From Prochilodus magdalenae (taxonomy: Eukaryota > Chordata > Actinopteri > Characiformes > Prochilodontidae), in assembly GCA_024036415.1 (NCBI GenBank), contig JAMWET010001363.1, positions 186,001 through 250,000 on the forward strand: a stretch of DNA of 64,000 nt, read 5' to 3'. A program made the position numbers and the translations under genes. This document shows, piece after piece, positions 37,832-48,815 of the stretch (position 1 is its first letter; each line of letters opens with the position of its first letter). The notes under the pieces are model-generated. The model saw nothing but the letters and a program-made list of their open reading frames with translations. It was not told the DNA's origin and did no database searches.

Positions 37832-39088
37832 CACAGTGGGGAAGTGGAGAAGTAGATCGTAGGAAGGATACCATATGCCATTACGTACTTGTCGTATATT
37901 ATATTCTTCAAAATTCATGTACATATTATATTAAAGCTCCTTATAGACATACATAAAGTACTATGATAAATGTTTTAACTTTTACCACAGATGCTTCTAG
38001 CTCTATTTTTCTAAGTATATGAATGAATATATTACCGAACCTGAGAATAATAAGCATCACCAACCAAATAAATAAATTACACGGATACATAGATCAGGAT
38101 CCATTAATAGGCGTTGAGTTATAGTACTGTTAAACAGGTTGAAGAATAGACAGACAGATTTACTATTTACAGGTTACAGAATAATTCATCTTTAGGTAGT
38201 AAATTAAGAGGAGTATTACGTCACTGTTCGAATTTGCATTTTCTCTGTAAGATCTTGTGAACGTTAGCTAAGATAAACAAGCTCTATTAAGGTTTTGAGA
38301 AACCACCAGTGTAGCCTTATGTGAGACTCCAAAGTGGTTTAATAGACTAAAAGCAGGTCCACTGTGAATAAACTGTTTAGAATTTACATGAATTAAATAT
38401 GCCAAGTGGATGCAAATGAATGACACTTTGCCTATACCTTTTTGTACAAACGTAAGTCTTCACAAAGCTCGGGATAGTTATCATGCTACCTGTATCAGTT
38501 ACACTGTCTTTAAAACTGTAAGGTGATATTTACCTCTTTGCCGCTAAGAAACAATTTTTGGGACAGCGTTAATAAAAGCACATTAATTATTCCTGAGTAC
38601 TGTTGAAACATAATGGCTATATGTTTATCTGCAGACTAATGGCTGTAATCACCTGAACTGGTGCTAGACGATTTCTGTTTGATGTTCTGACGCGACTCCT
38701 TCATCCAAGGGAAGATTTGCTTGCGCGTGGCCGATGTAGGGGAGCCGTGCCCCGGGTTCTTTGCACTCTGGCCATGACTTGGGTTTTGAGTCAGGGCACT
38801 GGGGGACGGCACCCCTGCAGAAACCGCGGGGTGCGGATCATCGTCGGGTGCTGGGGTCGCTTTGGTTCCCTTGCTCTGCAAGCAGCCCTCAGCGATTTCG
38901 CTGGGCTTGTGCAGCGTCGCGGAGCCAGCAGGGGACTGCAATGAACAGGCCGGACGGTGGTAGTCACTTTCCACATGAAGGGCCGGGAGATATTGCTGCT
39001 GATTGGCATCATAACCTAAGCCATTTGCACTTTGATAGGGGTAGCCACTGTAAATTGCCGAACTGTCGTAGTAGGTCGCCTTTTGCAT
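36633..39088 (-). CDS. hoxa3a: Homeobox protein Hox-A3a, two coding exons, complete
   Basis: Exon 1 is 39088-38653 and exon 2 is 37438-36633. The 1214-bp intron has donor TCAG|GTGATT and acceptor ACTCAG|TGGAGA, phase 1, giving 413 aa. The start is the ATG of [20 protein letters not shown], the conserved Hoxa3 N-terminus; five more in-frame codons upstream begin with TTG and are not coding. The motif IFPWM is at residues 125-129. The homeodomain is at about 161-220 ([35 protein letters not shown]). The long C-terminal region ends [13 protein letters not shown], the Hox3 family tail. The N-terminal linker is shorter than in human HOXA3. Hoxa3 acts in the nucleus in pharyngeal arch 3, thymus/parathyroid and posterior hindbrain patterning. 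A good acceptor (TTTCGCCTTAG|GTTCG) lies 117 nt upstream of the ATG, at 39205, so the coding exon is probably joined to distal non-coding exons. The large upstream interval fits this. Confidence 0.97.
37755..37827 (+). repeat. (GA)n microsatellite in the hoxa3a intron
   Basis: A GA run with small GC interruptions at its left edge, inside the 1.2-kb coding intron of hoxa3a. Confidence 0.95.
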
Positions 39089-39166
39089 CTCGCCGTTTCC
39101 CAATGTTTATTTCACTAGCTGACAAGGTCCTGACACCGTCGTAGAAGAACATTGGCACAACGTAAT

Positions 39167-39188
39167 CACGTGACTCCTCTCCGCCAAT
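39167..39188. promoter_or_regulatory. E-box plus CCAAT pair upstream of hoxa3a
   Basis: CACGTG (39167-39172) and CCAAT (39184-39188) lie 79-100 bp upstream of the hoxa3a ATG, with 11 bp between them. The same pair with 10 bp between occurs upstream of hoxa4a. In mammalian HOXB4 the proximal promoter is driven by USF at an E-box and NF-Y at a CCAAT box. If the acceptor at 39205 is used, this pair lies inside the 5' UTR exon; otherwise it marks a proximal promoter. Confidence 0.4.
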
Positions 39189-40086
39189 GGGCTCCTCGGG
39201 CGAACCTAAGGCGAAAGGAGATACGTGAGCGAGCGAAATAGGCCCTATCCATCTTACTTTTCAAAGCCTGCCTGACACCAGGGAGAGATCGCGAGAGTGG
39301 GTCGCCACTTACCTTATGGTGGACTGCAACAATAGCCAACATAACGCAGCCAAGATAACACCGTGAACATTGACAATACAGAGACTACATCCAAAGAAAC
39401 AATCATATACGTACTTGGAAAGTCTTTAAAATAAACGCTACCCATATAGTACATATATAGCATTGGAAAAACATCTACATGTTTTGCTTGTAGAGTTTAT
39501 TTCGAACTTTATAAAAGTTTTACACATCTGCCATTAAGGCTTTATTCACTGAAAGACTTTTTAAAACGTGTTTCTTCTTTTCCGGTTTACCAAAGAACAG
39601 TTTTGTCTCTGGATTCTGAGTCTAGTTTAAGCCTATGTATTAGTAGAGGAATAAGACTAAACCACCATGTCGCATGAATTTTTTTCTGTGAAAATCTCAA
39701 AGTCTCAATGTCGCCATTATTGACAACAAGAGTTAAGCGAAAACATTATTTGTTAGTCAGGTCCTGTTTTGTTGGTGGATCTGCAGGCTATTTCCTCTGA
39801 AACCAACTCACTGCATGAGGGTTCGGATACGACAGTCGAAGGAACTTCCTTTTTTTTAGTCTCAGCCTTAGGCCGCTCGCCACAGCTGTCCATGACACCA
39901 TAACGACCGCATTCCCCACCTTTCGCGTATGCACAACAAAGATGGATGGAGGTCCTAGGGGGAACCTGAAAAACCGGGCGGGCGCTCGTCTCTATGACCA
40001 CGCCATGAACCTTTCCTCGCCAGCCCATAATAATGGCTGCTGTCTGCGTGTACACAGCACCGGTTGATGTATGAGGGTTACCGCGT

Positions 40087-40087
<1 letters not shown>

Positions 40088-40125
<38 letters not shown>

Positions 40126-40126
40126 G
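40088..40126 (+). repeat. (GA)n microsatellite
   Basis: A GA run about 1 kb upstream of the hoxa3a start codon. Confidence 0.93.
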
Positions 40127-40728
40127 CAGCGCGAGAGCCCGGTAACTGATGGTAGGCAGCTTTATGTGTGTGCAAAACGACACCAAGCACATTAAAGGAA
40201 ATCGCAATCGACAGATTAGGCGAAACGTATTGTATTTCCAATCGAGTTGTTATAACAAATTATGTGCGGTTAGGTATAGGTTAGATATGGCGAGTTTGAG
40301 AGCAAATATATATATATATTAAAGTTTTTTAAAAACAATTTGGGATTAAAAGTATTAAAGTATTAAATACTTGAATATTTTTAAAGTATTATATATTTTT
40401 TAGGATTAAATTCCGAGAGATATTAAAGATTAGATATTATATTCAAACACGGGTAAAATTAAAAGTTGACTCTATTTTGGCCGAAATATATTCCGTTTCT
40501 GTTCAGTCCTAATGCACATTTAGTTTGATTGATTTATGTATTTACACAAATTAAAATAATTACAGTAGATTGTGAAATCCGAAAGCAGTAGAAACCTACA
40601 ACTTAGATCTCCCATAGGTGATTTCCCTTTAATTAGACAAGCATCTTTAGTCTGTGGCCTCAAACAACAACAATAACAACAAAACATTAACAATGATAGC
40701 AGTAAAAAAGCGACAACAACAGCGATGT

Positions 40729-40768
40729 ATTATTATTATTATTATTATTAGTAGTAGTAGTAGTAGTA

Positions 40769-40815
<47 letters not shown>
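40729..40815 (+). repeat. (TTA)n-(GTA)n-(ATA)n compound microsatellite
   Basis: Three trinucleotide blocks follow each other, TTA, then TAG, then TAA, upstream of hoxa3a. Confidence 0.95.
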
Positions 40816-40817
<2 letters not shown>

Positions 40818-41226
40818 ACAAAGTGCAATTTAATGCATGTGCATCAAAAATGCAAATAAGGAAATATATACACAGCTTATAAAACAAGAGTAACGGCGAA
40901 AAAGGCCAGAAACGAAGCAATCATAAGCAGACAGATGGAAAGGCTTCTCCTATTGCTTTTCCTAGACAAGTCTTCCAAATTTGGCGCACATTAATGCTCT
41001 CTGTAATGCTCACAAAGACAAGAAGTTGTAGGAAAAAAGCCCGAGCCACAGAGTATGGAGACCCCCGCTGCCGCACGGGAGGAATCTGGCTCGCCTGCGA
41101 GTGAGTGAGTGTGTGTGTATGTGTGAGCGTGAACTCTCCCTGAACCGAGATTTCAGCCGCGCGGTCATAAATCACCAACTTCGCCATTTAACAGGCGCTC
41201 TCGCTCCTCGTTCGCTTAAAGCTTAC

Positions 41227-41310
41227 CTTCCCCTCTGACGAGCAGCGCGCAGCACGGCGCGAGCTCCTCTCATTCAGCGGCGCAAATCGATCAAACGCGG
41301 CTCCGGAGAA
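41227..41310 (-). other. Candidate hoxa3a non-coding first exon (donor at 41227)
   Basis: On the minus strand GGGGAAG|GTAAGC is a strong donor (exon end 41227, intron from 41226). It lies inside a CpG-dense stretch (41160-41310 especially), which suggests a promoter with a short first exon. The natural partner is the acceptor at 39205 just before the hoxa3a coding start. The 5' limit is not visible and the right coordinate is nominal. Confidence 0.35.
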
Positions 41311-42601
41311 AAGTTCAATCGGGAAGACGACGAGAAAGCGCTAGCTGCACTTGCAGGAATCATGAGGTGGAGGGGGGTCGTGAAAGGAAGCGGCGTATGA
41401 CTCGAGTTTGAAAGGGTACTCAAAAATTCCTTTCTTCTTGATTTCTTTCTGTTACACCCCTCTTCTACCCCCACCGCTGTTGTAGATCGGTCAACAAATT
41501 GAGAGATTATACAAAAGCAACTCCTCACGCCGTGGTCAGAGAACACAGGCCGTTGCCCTCGCGCTTGAACATATCACATGCTGAATAAGTGCCCGTGTTC
41601 TTAAGCTCGATATTAAATCCGGCCATGGGCTGCGCTCTAGTGAGTCCTTCAACGTGTACATACACACGAAGACGCGCGCGCACGCACTCGCACACCCCAG
41701 TGAACTCCCTCGAAACCGAGCGTCACCACAGACAAGAAAAATTATGCAAATGAAGCGGCGTCTTAAACTGAGACTCTGTATCTCTCTTTTAGCCTGAACA
41801 GACAATAGAGCTCATAATCCAACAAAACACAATAACCTATATGATTTCACAGCAGCTATAATGTCAAATATGATATCAAAAATTTCCTGAAGAAAAAATC
41901 CTGCCCTATTACTTTAGCATGGGCTAAACAACCAGAATACAAAGCTTCTCATATGGTTTTCGACCGCGTCTCTCAGATAATCTGATGGCTCTATCTTATT
42001 TTAAAAAGCACGCTCCTTAATTTTATCGAATACACATGATAGCAGAACCAAACAATAACAATAGCAAGCACCACCTATATATATATATATAGTTTAGCAT
42101 CCTTAGCCACAGAGAAGTAGAGGCGTGATTTAGCATGGCAAACGAGTTGTCAGTGGTTGATCGCGCCCAAACTCGATTTACTTCCCCACGGCTGTAAACA
42201 GTGTGAGAGGAGGACAGGCAAAAAAAGACAGAGAAGCGGAAGGACGGCGTGGGCTGGTGAGTGGGATCCTAAAAATCCATGCGTGCGCATTTTTGCATAT
42301 GATCAGCATTTCTGAACACAAAAGGTGGCGGATAATTATTTACTCCATTGTGTTTTATTAAAGTGATGAGTCGGGGATTTCTTTGACGGTGCGCTAATTT
42401 GAGAGGTTAAATGTCAGTGCAATAGTCAGAAAGCCAACTGATCCTGCATGAAGAGACAAAGATTTGGCTAGGTTGTATTAAACTCTTTCTCCTAGTTGCC
42501 TTATTCCATTGATGTGTCCTATCGCCAAATAAAGAAAGCAAGATGAAGAGAGGAAGACAATCATTGAGAGCGAATAATTAATATTATTAACATAATCCTG
42601 C

Positions 42602-42712
<111 letters not shown>

Positions 42713-42792
42713 CCTTAATTAAGGAATATAAGTGTGTAATAAAAAGGCAATTTACAGCGAAAATCGACGAATGATCGTCCATTTAAACTCAC

Positions 42793-42853
42793 CTTACTAG
42801 GGACACCGTCTCTTGTAGGTCTGTGATTGGGCCGGATTCACTTAACCAGATGT
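42793..42853 (-). other. Candidate 61-bp internal non-coding exon of hoxa3a
   Basis: On the minus strand the segment is bounded by acceptor GTTTTTTCTACAG|ACATC and donor AGTAAG|GTGAGT, both close to consensus. Between them are 61 bp without any ATG. The donor's natural partner is the acceptor at 39205, 117 nt before the hoxa3a ATG. Mammalian HOXA3 transcripts are known to have several 5' non-coding exons reaching far upstream, so the position fits. No transcript evidence is available here. Confidence 0.45.
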
Positions 42854-43469
42854 CTGTAGAAAAAACACGCAAATGAATTTAAAACGTTCCAAATTTTGTG
42901 TAACAAATGTATACTTGTGTATACATCGTGTGTGAAAAAAAAATCTATATATGAAAGTGTAGTCTCACACGTATAATTATATTTCACCAAATAAACAGAA
43001 GCCTAATAACTAAGCTAATGAGCTTAATAAGCTAACAACCGAGAAAAGACAGTTTATGTGTTGTTTTAATATTAATGTTTGATAAAAAAAAATGCAAACA
43101 ACAGTAATTACACATAAATCCATCGATCAGACAATACATATTTTAATTTAAACCGGTGCAAAATAAATTATATATTGTTGTTTAAACAGTTGTGCGTAAG
43201 AAGCCGTTGTTCGAATATAAGCTATAAGTCGAACAATTGTTAAATTATTGATTGTTAATATTAGGGTAATTCAAGTAATACTAGGAATAAGAAGCTTTAA
43301 CTGACATGAAACGTCTTCAGAAAATTTGAATTGAGTTTGTATTGGAAAACTATATAGCAATTGCAATAGAACGCCTTTTTAAATGCACCAGCTTCACATT
43401 TTCTCTTTCTTTTCTATCTTTTCGTATTATTTTTGTTTCCTTGCTAGTGAATTTGGATCAAATAGTCAT

Positions 43470-43700
43470 TAGATCGTGAGCAGCGCCCGCCCAAAGTCCC
43501 TCAGCCCATAAATCAAGGCTGGAGCGCCGTGACCTCGGCACAGTTGCGCGCTCCTGGATGATACTCCGTCTTGCATTATATCCTCGTTTCCCTTGCGAGC
43601 TCCCACATCAAACAACCCGCCGCTGCCTCCATGTAGTTTTATTCGCTGTCTTGTGATTTATTCTTCCGGGGAATAGCCGGTTTACACACCTCTCCACAAC
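43470..43700. promoter_or_regulatory. CpG/GC-rich candidate conserved block, hoxa3a upstream
   Basis: This block is GC- and CpG-rich compared with the AT-rich DNA around it. It has HOX/CDX-like words (CCCATAAATCAAGG, TTTTATTCGC, GTGATTTATTC). No open frame or splice pair is obvious in it. It may be an enhancer or a distal promoter for hoxa3a. Confidence 0.3.
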
Positions 43701-44118
43701 AAAGTAGCAATATGCGGTTTATAAACCATAACTACATTCTGTAGTCACAGAATGCACAGAGGCGTGTCGAATTGGACAAAGATTGAGCAAATATTTATTC
43801 ATCCAGAAACAAATCAACAATTTTAACATTGTGCACGTGACTAAAATATATACACCTATTAATTATCTTAAGCGTGATATAGGATCATTTAAACAACAAA
43901 ACATTAAACAGTTAAGAATGAGTTATATAAAAACATATCTAAACACCGAATTACGAGAGTTGAGAGTGTGAGGGAATTATGGTCAATAACAGTGAAGGGA
44001 TGAATATGCAAATTAATAATAATCATAACAGACTTACTAAGGTTTTTTTTTTATATAAACGGTATATAGGCCAAGATCTCGGCCAAGCTCCTACACCCCT
44101 ATTGTTCTTTAATGTGAA

Positions 44119-44128
44119 TATATATATG

Positions 44129-44204
<76 letters not shown>
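44119..44204 (+). repeat. (TA)n microsatellite, about 86 bp
   Basis: An almost pure TA run in the hoxa3a-hoxa4a interval. Confidence 0.97.
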
Positions 44205-44205
<1 letters not shown>

Positions 44206-44857
44206 CAGAAACAAAAATATAGTCCAGCCAGGTGATTTCATACAGAATCCAGCACTAAATTGGTTTGATTTCTATTTGAGTTTACTTAGTTTTGATCAAG
44301 AAATATGAGCACTAGCTGTTGCCCGAGATAAATGACGTTTAGCCCGCCACTGTTTGGCTCCTGACTGCTTTGTAAGCGTGCTAACACTGTGAAATATCCT
44401 TAATGCGATTAATACAAATCGACCACATGATACAGAAATATTGTAATACTAACTTTATAGATCATTTTGGACTGTGTCGTGCTCTGCTCCGGGGCGAGCC
44501 TAAAGTACCAATGACCTTTTTCTTGAGCCGCAATAACTCATGAGAGTAATGAACAATCAACGGAAATACCTCAAAATAAAATCCATCCTCCTCGCGCACA
44601 GGTCCCCTCTCTTTCTCCGAGAAGAAAAACACGCTCGTCCATGACAGCAGAATAATATAATACACAAAGCGCGCCCCTCTCTCTCTGTCTTTCAGTACCT
44701 CAATCTATCCATCCATCTATCTCTCACTCGTAGTATAGTTCACAATGGCCCGACCCCACTCTCGTGAAGTGGGCTCGCGTAGTCAGCACCATACTAGACC
44801 ACAGCTTGCTCAAACGCAACCCCAACCCCCCACACCACCACCTCCCCAGCCCCTTAC

Positions 44858-44905
44858 CATTATTTCGAACCCCATATTATGCACCCTGCTCACGTGATTC
44901 ACGTG
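44858..44905 (-). promoter_or_regulatory. Twin CACGTG sites and splice donor: possible distal hoxa3a promoter
   Basis: Two CACGTG palindromes start 9 bp apart (44891-44896 and 44900-44905). About 33 bp further along the minus strand is ATAATG|GTAAGG, a fair splice donor (exon end 44858). Together they could be a distal promoter with a very short first exon leading to the 61-bp exon or directly to hoxa3a. This is inference only. Confidence 0.25.
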
Positions 44906-45007
44906 ATCTAACTTAAAAACCTTTATTTGAATCTGTGAATCATTGATGGGGACCGTCTGCCTGGCAGAGGGATCACTGAAGTGAAGAAGAGAGGGTGGCT
45001 GTGTGTG

Positions 45008-45030
45008 GTGGGGTGGGGGGGGGGGGGGTG
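45008..45030 (+). repeat. G-run
   Basis: Mostly guanines, in a GTGTG/GGG-rich context. Length errors in sequencing are likely here. Confidence 0.9.
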
Positions 45031-46914
45031 TAGGTTGTAACAAGGAGTGCTAGTGGTCCCGTTGCTTCAGCTCCAAAACGTCGGTTTTATGAGGTGGCCT
45101 TTCATTGAAGGCGCTGAAGCTCGTCGAAGTCTTTTTAGCACCTCGCATTAGATTAACTTTTATCAGGTGACCTGCTGGTAATGAGCTTGTGGTGATGGTA
45201 GTCGAGGTATGTGTGTAATGGGCGGTGTAACGCGTGAGTGTGTGTACGGGGGGCGGGGGTGTTAAAAGTTGAAGAGTGTATGAATGGGCGTAAAGGAGTT
45301 GAGGTGCTGCATGTTTTCTGCGCGAGGAAATCCCTGTTTTATGGTTGGCATGCTGATCACTCAACATTGGCGTTTCTGCTCATTATCCGGAGGGCTAAGG
45401 GGTCCCAGCTCTTTTTTTCTTTGCATAGCTAACCCCCACCGTTTCCCTTTTCCAACTACGGAACTCATATGCTCTCTCTGTATGATGGCAAAGTAACTAT
45501 CAAATGTAATTTGTGCACCAGTAGGCGAACAGTAAAGCACTCATGTGCGCAAGGTGGCCCTCTCCCGGTGGCCACGGTGTATCATTTTGTCACTTTGCAA
45601 AAACACGTGGATTAGGGCTCTAAGCTTATTACGTTCACAACACTCAGTGTTCAAGTTCTCGGCTGCGCCACTTTAAGTATGCATTTGAGAACTACTGGAA
45701 CGTTCAAGCTGAGTATCTTACGTATGTCTGAAGCCATGTATATACCTGAAATTCAAACAACAACCTATCTTTACTTATAATGAAAGAATCTTGGTTATGC
45801 TCAGCCATATGTCAACTTGTGAACAGGAAATAAAGCAAAACTGCATCATTTAGACATTAGTAGGGAACAATCTGCCCTATAAGAGAACAATTTCGAACTT
45901 TTGCCTCCTGTTTTCCGGCAACACAGAATTTAACCCTTAGACATGTCGAGCGGATGTGGCAGTCTTCAGGACAATTAATCAACTCAACCGGGCATGAAGC
46001 CTCTCCCCATTCTCTGCCCCCACTTTGTCCTAAGACAATTTGTAACCCAAGAAAATACAAGTTTATTCAAACGTGGTCGAAAGGTTCGAAAAGCCGTTCT
46101 TTTCTGTTAACCTGTTGTGAAGATGGTTTGGAGAGACCCACCACTGTGTAAAGGTTGTATTAAGTTTTAATCCAGTTTACTCTAGCCTTCAACACTTCTC
46201 TAAAGATTTGTCTGCTTATAAGAACGGTAAACGATTCAAACTAATGTTGAACTCTTGGATGTTATGTGGTTTCTTTCTTTTGTGCAGACTCGCTTGCTTG
46301 CCTTCGGAAGCTGGTACACGTGGGACGAGGCGCGAAGAGAAGCTCCGTCTTTTCTGGCGTTGGGTTTTGGAGTTCTCATTGTCTTACCTGAGCTGTTCTG
46401 TTTTTTTTTTTTGTTTTTTTTTTTACTCCACACAACAACGTTACGTTTAAATTACGTGACTGGGATTTTTAACAAATGACACGAAACCTCATTCTGACAT
46501 ACAGAGCGCCATAAAATGTTCCGCATTTAGGACTTATCAGGCAGTTCCCTGGGCTGGATTTCTCCTGCTGAAGTTTCATGGAGCTTCGCCAAGGAAAGGA
46601 GCATATCTCTTCTCAATGTTGACATTTGGAGCTCTTACAGCAAGGCTAAGGTTACCACCACACTCTTCCGAAGACAACTCTTCTCTCTGGGTTTATAGCC
46701 GCCAACATCAAGGCTAATAATAACAAACCGACAATCATCGACGGCGGAACCTTCTCGTGAAGTTGCTCCTTCTTAAAGTTTAACTGCACTGAATTTGGAA
46801 TTCAAGCTGAAAGGTTCCAAGCGCAAGATTCTTACGATGCTTACTTTATGGTTTTATTAACGCTTTTCTAGCGTTGGTGAAGGAGCCGAAACTACTGCTT
46901 TATAGGCCCTGAAC

Positions 46915-46915
<1 letters not shown>

Positions 46916-46945
<30 letters not shown>

Positions 46946-46958
46946 GTTGTTGTTGTTG
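46916..46958 (+). repeat. (TTA)n/(TTG)n microsatellite
   Basis: A TTA run passing into TTG, in the hoxa3a-hoxa4a interval. Confidence 0.93.
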
Positions 46959-48795
46959 CTGTCATGTTCACACTGTAGAGCTGTTGTTTGTAAACTTTTT
47001 AAAATATGTAACCAGTCAGCTGAGTAAGCCGTTTTGTTCGCCCAGAGTGCTGAGAACAGCCTCACTCAATCTCGAACACTGCAGTCCTCGCATCGAGCGA
47101 AAAGTCAGTTTCACATATATGTGGCCGAAACAAAACTATTGAACCTTGTGAAAAAGACGAAATAAATGAGTTAAGAAAAAAATGAATATTTGCCATTTTG
47201 TTTGTTAAAAGCCTGTGAAAAAGCTATAGCATAGACTGCACCTAAATAAACTGCACTGAAGGTATTTGATACCGTCGCCCATTTAAAAACAGGCATTTGT
47301 TCAGATATATTGGAAACTTTTAAGAAATCAGTAAAGCGTATAAACTCTTTAACTATGTTTAAAGTGTACCAACAAACTGCACTGCTTCAAAGCTAACATT
47401 AGCGCTGTTTTTCTCCTTTTGTGATTTTCATATGCAAGTTTATAGCCCCTACAACATCGCCTGACCTGTAGCCCGAGTGTATTTGCATTGCAAAGCCCCA
47501 AAATCAGGAAAATCCATGAGCGCACTTGTTTAAACAAAAGTCAATAAATAGCCAATCAAAATTACAACAGTCTCAGTGTCACGCTGTCTTCCACTCACTG
47601 CTCTTATTCTTAACCAGTATACAACAGTGAAGCAAAAACAACGATATAATAAAGTACGCATATTTTAGAAATAGCATTTTAACTCTTTAGGTCACTTACA
47701 CTGGAATGGCGCCACTTGTAGAGCAAGAACTCGAGACGGAGGATTCGCTGGTCGCTGGATCAAGGGTCGACGATAAAATGAGAATCATTTTCAAGTCCCC
47801 GGTGCCTATTTCTGACTAGGAAGTATGTATTATTTAGTAAGGTCACGTGAGGGAGGTAATTAAAATTTAAGCAGTTTAGATTGAGAGGCGACTTCAGTCC
47901 GTGCGCGTCTGGAAGTTTAAATTTCCTGTTTAACGAGATCTTTAGCAAGGAAGTCTCAAGCCTTCATGGGATTAAATATTTAATTCACTAAATGTTCTTT
48001 TTGTTCACCCTTTGACATTGACACTTAAGCATTTAATGCAATGACACCGAGATTAGCCTCCTTTTACATGTCATGACCTTCAGCAAGCTGCAGTGTGATG
48101 CAAATCAATTTGCTTCCTCTGCATACTGTAGCACTGCATTGTTCTATTAATCCAGGAATTTACATTTTAGGCTATATATACTCGTCACCAGTCTGCCAGT
48201 GTATTTGCTGGTGTTTAAACGATTTACGTAGAGATAAAACCTTTGCAAATAAATGTATGGCTTCAAATTAGAAAAGTTAGTTACGTGGCTGCTTTCAGAT
48301 GTTCAGAGAGTTTAACTATTATGTATTTTTGAATTGTTGGTGTTTAACATGATCATTTGAGATTTAATTAACTGCACTTTTAAGGCGACCAGATTATATC
48401 CTTTTAATTTGTATATAAAACCCGAAGAAGTACTTGGCAATACTGGTAGAGAATGAAACGGTTTGGCAAATATAATTTATACATTTAAATATAGTGTTAC
48501 AATTGATTTCAATCGGTTTTGGCATACTCTTTGGGTTTACGTTGTAGACGAATGAACTAAAGGACATGAGGCTGCTTTTAGATTGTTGAATAGTTGGTCC
48601 CTGCAAACACCACAGCAACTCTTCTGATCCGTCTTGAGTTCTTGAATCATTGCAATGGATTTTGTACCATCTTAGTTCCTAACAAAAAGAGAAGAAAACT
48701 ACATCTCTAGCGCTTGTAGACTATTCAAGCTTCACTACTGCCCCATGCGTCCGGCGAAGAAATGTACCATGCTTGAAAGGGCTTTGGAGATGGTG

Positions 48796-48815
48796 AGGTC
48801 AGAGGTTAGGGGTCG
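48796..48815 (+). promoter_or_regulatory. Triple nuclear-receptor half-site, 3' of hoxa4a
   Basis: AGGTCA, AGGTTA and GGGTCG follow each other with single-base spacers (DR1-DR1, or a composite DR8 between the first and third). The third has one mismatch to RGKTCA. The site lies 2.3 kb 3' of the hoxa4a stop. Hoxb4 and Hoxd4 are known to have 3' neural enhancers with retinoic acid response elements. A PBX/MEIS-like TGATGATTGGACAG lies within 40 bp, at about 48834-48847. Confidence 0.35.

Noticed and set aside
39089..39103. Five-codon upstream extension of hoxa3a
   Set aside because: It starts at TTG; the conserved MQKATYYDS start is at 39088.
38717..39144. Two overlapping plus-strand open frames of 75 and 127 aa
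   Set aside because: They are antisense shadows of hoxa3a exon 1, whose GC-rich codons keep the opposite strand open.
46380..46395. Minus-strand donor CTCAG|GTAAGA as another hoxa3a leader exon
   Set aside because: The motif is good, but it has an A-rich, low-complexity exon side and no promoter-like context.
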